In this document: positions 1-5,745 of the stretch, in pieces | Position numbering within the stretch: position 1 is the stretch's first letter | How the letters are laid out: each line of letters opens with the position of its first letter | Assembly (NCBI GenBank): GCA_021162285.1 | Contig: JAGGYZ010000100.1 | Location: 1 to 5,745, forward strand | Source: Candidatus Fermentibacteraceae bacterium | Lineage (GTDB): Bacteria > Fermentibacterota > Fermentibacteria > Fermentibacterales > JCC-6 | DNA length: 5,745 bases | Reading direction: 5' to 3' | Notes under the pieces: model-generated | What the model saw: the letters and a program-made list of their open reading frames with translations, nothing else | The model's database searches: none | Told to the model about the DNA's origin: nothing | Made by a program: the position numbers and the translations under genes

Positions 1-831
1 GAAGAAAAGGTATCCCGCTCCGTAGCCTGCAACCACTTTTTCTCCGTCGGTAAACTCTGTCCACTTTATCGGTGTAACTCCCCCGTAATCCACAAATGTT
101 TCCACCTGGAAAGCAGGGTAACCGCAGAGGAATGTACCTGTCTGTGCCTGGTTTTCAAGTACCCACAGTTCCTCACCGCTGAAAGGCTTGATCCCATACT
201 GTATAAGGTGAACCAGCTCGTGGCTGGCTGTGTATGTTGCGTCTTCCATCCTGGCCGGATAGCAGTCTATATACAGCATCTCCACCTCGTTGGAGTGCCC
301 GCCGTAGTAGTTCCTGGCTTCGTACTCTGTGAACATGTTGTAGGGGCTGAAAAAACCGGCAATATACCACCTCTGCCCGTTGACGCCGTAACCGTCTTTT
401 ATGTTCAGGATCAGGTAGTACACCCTCTGGTCGTTGTCCATAAGATCAGGTATGTCTCCGAAATACTTCGCATCAGTTGCTGTGATACCATCTGCACCCT
501 CCAGAGCTGCTGCAAGAGAATCAACAGCACTCTGATCGAAATTAGTATTCCACTGGGTGTCCTCCACGAAAATATAGGAAAGATCCCCTGCGAACCTGCA
601 GGTCGCGCTTGTGAGGTAGAACATGGGAACAGGTCCGCTTTCATCCATTGCCCAGAAGTTGATGACATCACCGACTTCGTGTGATTCATCTTTGCCTGCA
701 AGGGGGCCGGTGGGTATCATGGAGGGATCGTGTCTCCGGTCCATCTGCTGTATCTCCGGGAAGTGAAATGTACCGTCTACTCCGTAATTACCCATGCCGA
801 CTGCAATGCAAACAAGCAAAAATGCTGTCAT
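1..831 (-). CDS. putative secreted gluzincin-type zinc metallopeptidase (C-terminus outside window)
   Basis: The frame runs from the ATG at 829-831 without a stop to the left edge, giving 277 residues; it has no stop codon inside the window, so a search for closed ORFs misses it. The N-terminus MTAFLLVCIAVGMG is a short hydrophobic signal-like segment without a basic n-region. Residues 204-208 are HELVH (bases 208-222), within YTASHELVHLIQYG. Glu226 in ELWVLENQAQ (bases 154-156) sits 18 residues after His208, a spacing close to the third zinc ligand of gluzincins. The preceding strand EVEMLYIDCYP and the block after HExxH resemble M30 (hyicolysin)-like or unclassified peptidases of uncultured bacteria, in which the glutamate motif is usually NEGxAE. 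The start is supported by TAATG coupling to the gene before and by GGGAG and GAG upstream (838-846). The product is probably an exported protease cut before any C-terminal sorting domain could be seen. The family assignment is tentative; the presence of a zinc site is fairly secure. Confidence 0.7.
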   Translation of the reverse strand, partial: MTAFLLVCIAVGMGNYGVDGTFHFPEIQQMDRRHDPSMIPTGPLAGKDESHEVGDVINFWAMDESGPVPMFYLTSATCRFAGDLSYIFVEDTQWNTNFDQSAVDSLAAALEGADGITATDAKYFGDIPDLMDNDQRVYYLILNIKDGYGVNGQRWYIAGFFSPYNMFTEYEARNYYGGHSNEVEMLYIDCYPARMEDATYTASHELVHLIQYGIKPFSGEELWVLENQAQTGTFLCGYPAFQVETFVDYGGVTPIKWTEFTDGEKVVAGYGAGYLFF

Positions 832-846
832 TAAAATCTCGCTCCC
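829..846 (-). promoter_or_regulatory. TAATG stop-start overlap and ribosome binding site, DUF5683-like gene to last peptidase
   Basis: The TAA at 831-833 shares one base with the ATG at 829-831. Upstream, minus-strand GGGAGCGAG (838-846) offers GAG six bases and GGAG ten bases before the start. This decides the start of the last gene, whose frame has no other reasonable ATG nearby. Confidence 0.62.
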
Positions 847-1472
847 ACTGTGAATCGTACAGAAGAAAAATCTGAACTCTCCGGAAAGTCAAGTTCGGTG
901 TAAATGCCAGGTTCCGACGGGTCGAGAAGTGACGCGTCAATAGCACTTACAGCTCTGTTGACAACTGCAAACGCAGCAACGTAAACGGTTCTTCTGAACC
1001 ATTCTCTGCTTATTCGAAGGGCATCATCGTAGTCCTCGCGGGCTGATGAGTTTGTCCAGCTCCAGCCATCCGAACCGTACCTGCTGTGACTGTTGAAATA
1101 GTCCTGCTGAGCTTCCGGATCATCGGGGTAGTAGTACCGGGCAAGGCTCCTGATGTAATCGTTGTATTCACTGCTGCTTGAGAAATCCCCAACATCATCC
1201 TGAAATCCTCTGTCCCTGAATGATACATCGATACCTGCCCGTTCCATGGCCAGGTTTCTGTAGTCATCGCGGTTGAACACCGCCTGCAGGTAAGAATAGC
1301 CTGTACCTGCCCAGATGGAAGCTTCAATACCCATGAACACGGCTCCCCTCGTGGAATGCCCTGCACTCATCTGACCCCAGCCGGGAAATACGATAGAACG
1401 GAGCACCGCAGTTTTATTCGCACCAAATACAACTGCGCACACCACAACAAGCAACACTGTAGCTTTTTTCAT
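831..1472 (-). CDS. DUF5683-like membrane protein
   Basis: This 213-residue protein opens with a hydrophobic signal or anchor segment (MKKATVLLVVVCAVVFGA). The DUF5683 hallmark RSIVFPGWGQMSAGH follows at residues 25-39, then a small-residue-rich hydrophobic stretch (about 43-65). A second hydrophobic segment lies at about 162-180 and ends NRAVSAIDA, matching the usual conserved Asn/Asp-Ala end of the family. Between them sits a polar loop of about 95 residues, rich in Tyr, Ser and Asp. The C-terminus (SSVRFTVGARF) is strand-like and ends in Phe, as in outer-membrane proteins. No biochemical function is established for DUF5683; it is common in Bacteroidota and related phyla. It starts one base after the M6 protease stop, with a weak GGTGGTG (1480-1486) seven bases before the ATG, and its own stop overlaps the next start. 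A helper role in envelope assembly or cargo export is inferred only from its position. Confidence 0.72.
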   Translation of the reverse strand: MKKATVLLVVVCAVVFGANKTAVLRSIVFPGWGQMSAGHSTRGAVFMGIEASIWAGTGYSYLQAVFNRDDYRNLAMERAGIDVSFRDRGFQDDVGDFSSSSEYNDYIRSLARYYYPDDPEAQQDYFNSHSRYGSDGWSWTNSSAREDYDDALRISREWFRRTVYVAAFAVVNRAVSAIDASLLDPSEPGIYTELDFPESSDFSSVRFTVGARF

Positions 1473-1486
1473 TTCAGTTCACCACC
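1470..1486 (-). promoter_or_regulatory. near-overlap junction and weak ribosome binding site, M6 protease to DUF5683-like gene
   Basis: The protease TGA (1474-1476) is separated by a single A from the next ATG (1470-1472). GGTGGTG (1480-1486), inside the last protease codons, is a weak Shine-Dalgarno candidate seven bases from the start. The layout implies co-transcription and probable translational coupling. Confidence 0.6.
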
Positions 1487-4263
1487 GCAGCATGGAAAAG
1501 GGCTTCAGCCGTCTCTCCCGATGAAGTCAGTTCAAGACAGACATAGTATACTCCGGGAGCAAGGTCTTCAGTGTTCCATGAAACTTCCCATGGAACTCTT
1601 CCGGGAGCATTTCCGCTGTAGTCGGAAACTAGTTCTCCGGCAACATTAAAAACCCGTATTCTGTAGTGTGAGTCGCGTCCGGGAACAAACCTTATGTTTC
1701 CGGAACCACTTGTTACAGGGTTGGGCCACACAAAAAACTCGTCTTCATTAAGAAGGTTGCCCGATGACACCACAGACGGCAGATGCTCACTCGGCCAGCA
1801 TCTCTCGCCTCCTGTGTCCATTCCTGTGTTCCAGCCGTCTGGCTCAAAGCCGGTGTAGAAAGCCCCTAAGGAACCTCCGGAGGTAACGGTAACTATTCTG
1901 TACTGGTTCTCACCATCAAACCGGTGGAGTATTGGAAAACCTATGGGGTTGTCTCCGAATGAGTAGGGGCTGCCACCAAGCGAAGCACCACTTCCATCAA
2001 GAATAAACACCCTTCCGTCACGGAGAGATGCACAGGCAAAACCGCTTCCCCCTGTTCCACCTGTAAACCTGGAATAATTAAAAGCAAGAGAATCGGCCTC
2101 TGTAGTAAACGGCCAGTTGGTAACAATTGTTCCAGAGGATGAATAGGCTTCCAGTCCGGCAGTTGTTTCAACAAGGATCTCTATGTTTCCGTCACTGTTA
2201 ATGTCTGCCATAAAGGGGTCTGAAAGAACTTCACCCTGCAGAGAAACAGGAAATCCCGGTTCTCCTGCACTGTTCTCGTCGTAAGCCCAGAGTTTTCCAC
2301 CAGAAACAACCGCTGTTTCAACATCACCATCGCGATCAAAGTCGCCTGCAACCGGAAGAGTTGAATTCTCACTACCCGGGTGTACAGGCCAGCCGAAAAT
2401 ACCTCCTCCACCGGGCCCGATTCTTATGAGAGCCCCGTCAACGGTAACAAGAACAAGCCCAGGAACTGTTTCATGGGGGAAAACACATGCACCGGTAATA
2501 TCCATAGAGAAAGTTTTAGGCCAACCGCCAAACACATTCCCTCCGGTGTTAATTCTGTAAACTTCCCGGTTCTCAAGTATTGCAAAAACACAATTCATCA
2601 GTGGAGAGGATATCACCTGAACTGCAGGAGACGGCAGATCTACGGGCCACCCGTTCGCCTCGGACCAGTCTGGAAGACGCATGTGTATCTGGCCATCCAT
2701 TTCCGGGATCACAAGGTACTCCGTTCCCTCTATGGAGAAAACTGTTAGCGGTGCGGAAACATTCATTCCCATGGGTATTGCAGTGTTTCCATCGGCAGGA
2801 ATAATAAATGCCTGGTTGTTACCGGCAACTGCCGCAGTGTATTCGCCCTGGGTTGTGCTCCAGAAAACGGTACCGTATTTTGCTTTTCCCAATTCAACGG
2901 GCCACCCTGGAACAACTCCCTGAAGACTGTACAAAAAACTCATTGTGTTAGACGAATTATCCAGAACATCAATTTTTACACCTGTGTAACCACCCCACGA
3001 AGCATCGGTTGATGGTGTGGTTTCAGGCGAAAATACCCATGCGTAACCATCTTTCTTCCACGGATCATACTTGCTGCCTTCAATACTGAACCAGGAAGCG
3101 AAACCGTAATCAAGATCCTGTATACCGTCTGCTTCCTCTACATCAACACCTTTGTGAAGGGGATCAACGTTAACGATGTTCGCCTGCCTGTACTCAGAAC
3201 TGAGTCTGGTTTCATCTATGTGCCATATCAGTATTCCAGACCCTGGAAGACCGTAATCCCGCTCGTGGGAACCGCACTGCCCGTTTCCGTCCGGGTCGCG
3301 CTGCCTGTTTTCAATAAGAAGATATTCAGTTGAGTTAAGAGGAATTCTGTAAACGGGTCCCATCCGTTCCGATACATACTCACCGGGAACAGCTTCAACA
3401 GGGTCTAGCCAGTTCATTGCCGCTCTTGACCATGCAGAGGGGGCTGCAGGCCAGAAACCGTTCATGAGCCACTGTCCGTAGCCCATCAAACCCCAGCCTC
3501 CTATACCCACTGCACCTGTGTAGGTGTTGTAGAGGTCGGGAAGACCAAGCTGATGACCGAATTCGTGAACTATGGTACCAAGAACACCCAGTCCGTAGTT
3601 ATCCTGAGCTTCGCGCTCGGGGTCAATGCAGCCTTCGCGAACCCTTACTCCATCGTTGGTCTGCACGAAACCAGTGCCAAGGTAGTATTCAAGATCTGAA
3701 GAGTTTAAAAACATGGAATGAATATCGTCAGGGCTGTTGCCGAGGATGTCTGCTTCGTTGCCTGCTCCGGCGTGCATCACGATAATCACATCGAATCTGG
3801 AAAAATCAACCTGGTCGTCTGCTGCCAGAACCGCATCACGGAAAAGCTCACACTGGCCCAGTCCGTTTTTATCGTCCGCGCCGTAAAAACCCATCTGGTG
3901 GTTTACTCTGAAAACTGCATTTCCAGCAGGGAACTGATAAAGATAAAGGGTCAGATAGCCGTTGCTTACATCTGTGTAGTAACTGGAAATCTGATTTAAA
4001 AGATTGGCAACTGCTGCACTGTCGCTTTCAAACTCTCCGTTTCCACTGGTTAAATCGGTGTAGTCCGGAAGAAATTCAACTTTAAGAACACACACTCTCA
4101 ATGTTGTATCTGCATCAATCGACAGTGCAGTCCCATCGTCTGATACCATTGGAATACCATCGGAAACACCCTCGGGTACATCCTGTACAGAACTGTCCGG
4201 AAGAGGCGGAGAGGCGGCAGCAGCTCCGCAAACCAGAGCTGCTGCAAGAAGATATTTAACCAT
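1474..4263 (-). CDS. secreted M6-family metalloprotease with beta-propeller and C-terminal sorting domain
   Basis: This 929-residue protein has a signal peptide (about residues 1-18, MVKYLLAAALVCGAAAAS). An M6 (immune inhibitor A-like) catalytic module follows at about 57-445. It begins with VLKVEFLPDYTDLTS. The zinc site HEFGHQLGLPD (233-243; bases 3535-3567) supplies His233, His237 and probably Asp243 as ligands, with Glu234 as the catalytic base. The module continues with GGWGLMGYG (Met260, likely Met-turn) and the family segments YLLIENRQ (314-321) and GILIWHIDE (343-351). Residues about 450-812 form a repeated beta-propeller region with two FG-GAP/VCBS-type calcium-binding loops, DFDRDGDVE (641-649) and DINSDGNIE (687-695). 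Residues about 844-929 are an Ig-like type A sorting/FlgD domain: FVWPNPVTSG, RIRVFNVAGELV, WNTEDLAPGVYYV. It is probably exported across both membranes by T9SS and anchored or released after processing by a PorU-like sortase. Its start overlaps the porV stop by one base (TGATG) and lacks a Shine-Dalgarno sequence. The protein substrate is unknown. Confidence 0.88.
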   Translation of the reverse strand: MVKYLLAAALVCGAAAASPPLPDSSVQDVPEGVSDGIPMVSDDGTALSIDADTTLRVCVLKVEFLPDYTDLTSGNGEFESDSAAVANLLNQISSYYTDVSNGYLTLYLYQFPAGNAVFRVNHQMGFYGADDKNGLGQCELFRDAVLAADDQVDFSRFDVIIVMHAGAGNEADILGNSPDDIHSMFLNSSDLEYYLGTGFVQTNDGVRVREGCIDPEREAQDNYGLGVLGTIVHEFGHQLGLPDLYNTYTGAVGIGGWGLMGYGQWLMNGFWPAAPSAWSRAAMNWLDPVEAVPGEYVSERMGPVYRIPLNSTEYLLIENRQRDPDGNGQCGSHERDYGLPGSGILIWHIDETRLSSEYRQANIVNVDPLHKGVDVEEADGIQDLDYGFASWFSIEGSKYDPWKKDGYAWVFSPETTPSTDASWGGYTGVKIDVLDNSSNTMSFLYSLQGVVPGWPVELGKAKYGTVFWSTTQGEYTAAVAGNNQAFIIPADGNTAIPMGMNVSAPLTVFSIEGTEYLVIPEMDGQIHMRLPDWSEANGWPVDLPSPAVQVISSPLMNCVFAILENREVYRINTGGNVFGGWPKTFSMDITGACVFPHETVPGLVLVTVDGALIRIGPGGGGIFGWPVHPGSENSTLPVAGDFDRDGDVETAVVSGGKLWAYDENSAGEPGFPVSLQGEVLSDPFMADINSDGNIEILVETTAGLEAYSSSGTIVTNWPFTTEADSLAFNYSRFTGGTGGSGFACASLRDGRVFILDGSGASLGGSPYSFGDNPIGFPILHRFDGENQYRIVTVTSGGSLGAFYTGFEPDGWNTGMDTGGERCWPSEHLPSVVSSGNLLNEDEFFVWPNPVTSGSGNIRFVPGRDSHYRIRVFNVAGELVSDYSGNAPGRVPWEVSWNTEDLAPGVYYVCLELTSSGETAEALFHAAVVN
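1477..1734 (-). other. type A sorting/FlgD-Ig-like C-terminal domain of the M6 protease
   Basis: Residues about 844-929 show the usual order of landmarks: FVWPNPV at the start, a strand RIRVFNVAGELV in the middle, WNTEDLAPGVYYV near the end, then a short final strand ending AAVVN. In T9SS cargo this domain directs passage through the outer membrane and is recognised by PorV and PorU. FlgD-type Ig domains look alike, so its role as a sorting signal is inferred from the porV neighbour. Confidence 0.7.
1831..2904 (-). repeat. protein-level repeat: eight propeller-blade units with a Trp-Pro signature
   Basis: Within the M6 protease a Gly-Trp-Pro type motif recurs. The Trp-equivalent position falls at residues 454 (PGWPV), 496 (degenerate, TAIPM), 539 (NGWPV), 581 (GGWPK), 625 (FGWPV), 671 (PGFPV), 717 (TNWPF), 765 (GGSPY) and 811 (DGWNT). 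The intervals are 42, 43, 42, 44, 46, 46, 48 and 46 residues. Each motif follows a strand and turn of the form Leu/Val-aromatic-x-hydrophobic, then Gly (for example KLWAYDENSAGEPGFP and EVYRINTGGNVFGGWP). This is the periodicity of beta-propeller blades. The repeats are diverged at the DNA level and are not a nucleotide tandem repeat. Confidence 0.75.
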
Positions 4264-4265
4264 CA
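4261..4265 (-). promoter_or_regulatory. TGATG stop-start overlap, porV to M6 protease
   Basis: The TGA of porV (4263-4265) and the ATG of the protease (4261-4263) share one base. The bases upstream of this ATG (minus strand ACACTTCAGTTCTG) hold no purine-rich Shine-Dalgarno sequence, so the protease is most likely translated by ribosomes that have just finished porV. This ties the amount of protease to that of its presumed outer-membrane partner. Confidence 0.72.
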
Positions 4266-5255
4266 GAACTGAAGTGTTAGACTGTACTTCTGGTTGTACT
4301 TGCCTGATCCCTGAAGGGACTTGTCTACAGGAACAAACGCCATATCAAGCTGGAAATCGTTCCAGTGAAGACCTGCTCCGAAAGAAACACCGGAGATAGT
4401 TGACTCTCCCTCTGTGTCGTGTACGTAACCGGCTCTCAGTGCAAGAAGGTTGTAGTACCAGAACTCTGCACCTGTACCCCACTTGTTGTCTTTTACTTCC
4501 TCAGATATTCCATCTTCTATCTCTACAAGCAGTTTGGTGTAGTCCGCTGCAATAAGAAGAGAGGTGAGTTCATCTTCAAATGGAACATAAGCGAATCCAA
4601 TTTTGAATTTTCTGGGAAGAGGGTTGTTTTCGCTGTTTCCGCCGTAGCTCATGTTGGGTCCGAGATTGCTTACTGTAGCACCGAGAGAAATATTACCGAA
4701 AGACTGTTCCGGGGCATGGTAAAGCACACCGAGGTCTGCGGCAAAGGAAGAACCTTTACCGTTCTCTTTGTAGTAGAGGTGGTCGTAGATAAACTTGAGA
4801 CCAAGGCCAACGGCAAGACCCGGAGCAACTTCGGTACCAAAAGCAGCATCCGCTGATATACCGTAGGTGTAAAAAGTTCCTATGGGCTCGGTGCTGCCAG
4901 CCTCTATCTCCTGCTGTTCACCCATGGACATGAAGGTGATGTTTCCGCCTACACCGCCCCAGCCCTCGAGGTGCTGTGCATAACCGAGAAACTCGTAGTA
5001 AAGATCATCAGCCAGCTGGGGAAGCCACTGAGAGTGCTGAAGGGTAATTTCCCTTGCACCCTCCTCTTGAAAAGCCAGGCCTGCGGGGTTCCAGTACGAG
5101 GCTGTTGCATCATCTGCAACTGCTGTGAAAGATTCACCGATTCCATTGGCCCTTGCGCCTGGCGTTATGTCGAGCCAGATAACACTGGTTGTGACTGCCA
5201 GGGCTCCATGAGCCATAATCAGAACAACAATTGCAAAACTGGAAACAAATTTCAT
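4263..5255 (-). CDS. porV: PorV/PorQ-family outer-membrane beta-barrel protein (T9SS attachment complex)
   Basis: This 330-residue protein starts with a signal peptide (about residues 1-20, MKFVSSFAIVVLIMAHGALA). The family signature follows at residues 29-60 (bases 5076-5171): ITPGARANGIGESF, then AVADDATASYWNPAGLAF, the PorV/PorQ pattern also seen in UPF0164 proteins. The rest alternates short amphipathic strands and polar turns, and it ends in Phe (SLTLQF), as outer-membrane barrels do. In Bacteroidota PorV (LptO) binds the C-terminal domains of cargo after translocation and works with PorU in the attachment complex. At 330 residues it is shorter than the roughly 390-residue Porphyromonas protein, a common size in other phyla. 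The start is fixed by AGGAGG at 5260-5265 and by the signal peptide. The upstream PorU-like end and the downstream sorting-domain protease fit this role. PorV and PorQ cannot be told apart securely by eye; the neighbour favours PorV. Confidence 0.82.
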   Translation of the reverse strand: MKFVSSFAIVVLIMAHGALAVTTSVIWLDITPGARANGIGESFTAVADDATASYWNPAGLAFQEEGAREITLQHSQWLPQLADDLYYEFLGYAQHLEGWGGVGGNITFMSMGEQQEIEAGSTEPIGTFYTYGISADAAFGTEVAPGLAVGLGLKFIYDHLYYKENGKGSSFAADLGVLYHAPEQSFGNISLGATVSNLGPNMSYGGNSENNPLPRKFKIGFAYVPFEDELTSLLIAADYTKLLVEIEDGISEEVKDNKWGTGAEFWYYNLLALRAGYVHDTEGESTISGVSFGAGLHWNDFQLDMAFVPVDKSLQGSGKYNQKYSLTLQF

Positions 5256-5305
5256 TATTCCTCCTGATAAAAGAGTGTATTCAACTGTAAGTATTTACCA
5301 GCAAA
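5256..5305 (-). promoter_or_regulatory. short spacer before porV with strong ribosome binding site
   Basis: This is the longest non-coding gap in the window. On the minus strand it ends AGGAGG (5260-5265), a perfect Shine-Dalgarno core, four bases before the porV ATG. No clear hairpin with a U-run lies between the upstream stop and porV, so read-through from the upstream gene is expected. No convincing -35/-10 pair is seen, although the gap is AT-rich and a weak promoter cannot be excluded. Confidence 0.7.
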
Positions 5306-5745
5306 TTATCGAACAACGGTTGCAACACCGCTTACCTGAGAATCACCCGAAGATACTACATAAATGTACAAACCTGAAGCCACTGCATCACCGTCCTGGT
5401 CACACAGGTTCCAGCAATACTGATTGTACCCTGCAGCTCCGGAGAGGTTCCCCATGATCGTAATTCTGCGTCCGGAACTTGAAAAAATCGAAATCGAAAC
5501 AGGACCGTTCATGCTTTGAATCCAGTTAAAAGACATAACCGATGAGGCTGGTGCAGGGTATACAAACAACTGCTCGATCACAGGGGATGAACTGTCTGAA
5601 AGGTGAAAACTCATCTCCCCCCAGCTGATATTGGTAACATTGTCTGCTGCTCTCAGCCTGAGGTTGTGATCCCCCGGCTGCAGTTCGGGAACAGGATAAA
5701 CTATTCTGCCTCTGGTAGCCGACCCGGGCTCGTAGGAAAAATACC
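5306..5745 (-). CDS. PorU/C25-family sortase-like protein, C-terminal part (5' end outside window)
   Basis: The reading frame is open from the right edge (first full codon at 5743) to a TAA at 5306-5308, giving 145 residues; the true start lies upstream, and the ATG at 5614 is internal. Residues about 11-38 read RGRIVYPVPELQPGDHNLRL followed by RAADNVTN, closely resembling the segment near the end of PorU and gingipain-like C25 peptidases (a Tyr-Pro-Leu-x-x-Leu-x-Pro-Gly-x-His pattern, then Ala-x-Asp-x-x-Asn). Residues about 55-145 form an Ig-like C-terminal domain of the type A sorting/FlgD kind: FVYPAPASS, then SISIFSSSGRRI, then GLYIYVV and a final VATVVR. In Bacteroidota PorU removes sorting domains from T9SS cargo at the cell surface and keeps its own C-terminal domain. 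The porV-like gene 50 bp downstream supports PorU over another C25 protein. The catalytic His/Cys region is not in the window, so enzymatic activity cannot be judged. Confidence 0.66.
   Translation of the reverse strand, partial: YFSYEPGSATRGRIVYPVPELQPGDHNLRLRAADNVTNISWGEMSFHLSDSSSPVIEQLFVYPAPASSVMSFNWIQSMNGPVSISIFSSSGRRITIMGNLSGAAGYNQYCWNLCDQDGDAVASGLYIYVVSSGDSQVSGVATVVR

Noticed and set aside
208..684. Plus-strand open frame of 158 codons
   Set aside because: It is antisense to the HExxH peptidase frame, which is open for 277 codons with recognisable motifs. The predicted product is Cys/Val-rich without any domain pattern.
411..701. Minus-strand open frame of 96 codons, and a similar one at 173-370
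   Set aside because: Both lie in another frame of the same strand inside the peptidase gene 1-831. Their products have no recognisable feature and no ribosome binding site.
1010..1366. Minus-strand open frame of 118 codons
   Set aside because: It is out of frame within the DUF5683-like gene, whose own frame has the signal segment, FPGWGQ motif and operon-type start and stop.
2380..2748. Plus-strand open frame of 122 codons, with overlapping ones at 2580-2804 and 2681-2923
   Set aside because: These are antisense to the propeller region of the M6 protease, with low-complexity, non-family-like products.
4419..4856. Plus-strand open frame of 145 codons
   Set aside because: It is antisense to the porV-like gene, whose frame has clear family signature residues and a strong ribosome binding site.
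5268..5305. Possible promoter for porV in the 50-bp gap (TTGCTG and TACACT on the minus strand)
   Set aside because: The spacing is about 19 bases and both boxes are poor matches. In such a short AT-rich gap this is expected by chance.
5275..5457. Plus-strand open frame of 60 codons across the gap before porV
   Set aside because: Mostly antisense to the PorU-like C-terminus; its product has no pattern and a clear ribosome binding site is absent.
1..5745. CRISPR arrays, tRNA or rRNA, insertion sequences, nucleotide tandem repeats, attachment sites
   Set aside because: Nothing matching these was seen. The window is almost entirely filled by five coding frames, and the only repetition is at protein level in the propeller.

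Overview
The window reads as one stretch of a leftward (minus-strand) operon: five genes in the same direction with almost no spacing. From upstream (high coordinates) to downstream they are: the C-terminal end of a PorU/C25-type sortase-like protein (5306-5745, its start lies outside the window); a PorV-type outer-membrane beta-barrel protein (4263-5255); a 929-residue secreted M6-family metalloprotease with a beta-propeller and a C-terminal sorting/FlgD-Ig-like domain (1474-4263); a small DUF5683-like membrane protein (831-1472); and a putative secreted zinc metallopeptidase with HExxH (1-831), cut by the left edge of the window.

The only non-coding gap of note is 50 bp in front of porV, which carries a strong ribosome binding site. 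The other three junctions are TGATG (4261-4265), TGA-A-ATG (1470-1476) and TAATG (829-833), so porV, the M6 protease, the DUF5683-like gene and the last peptidase are probably translated in a coupled fashion from one message. No RNA gene, CRISPR array, insertion sequence or convincing terminator was seen, and no stretch over 300 bases lacks a gene.

Functionally the cluster looks like an export-and-attachment module of type IX secretion (T9SS) with its cargo. In Bacteroidota PorU cleaves the C-terminal sorting domain of cargo and PorV is the outer-membrane shuttle/anchor for it. Here a PorU-like C-terminus and PorV are followed directly by a large signal-peptide-bearing protease that ends in a sorting-type domain, and then by a second signal-peptide-bearing peptidase.

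Organism: base composition is about half G+C by eye. The combination of PorV-like barrel, M6 protease with propeller and FlgD/sorting-type tail, DUF5683 and C25-like C-terminus is typical of FCB-group bacteria and neighbouring uncultured candidate phyla (Fermentibacterota, WOR-3, Cloacimonadota and similar). I lean to a Fermentibacteria-like genome, but this is inference from protein style only and no marker gene is present to prove it.
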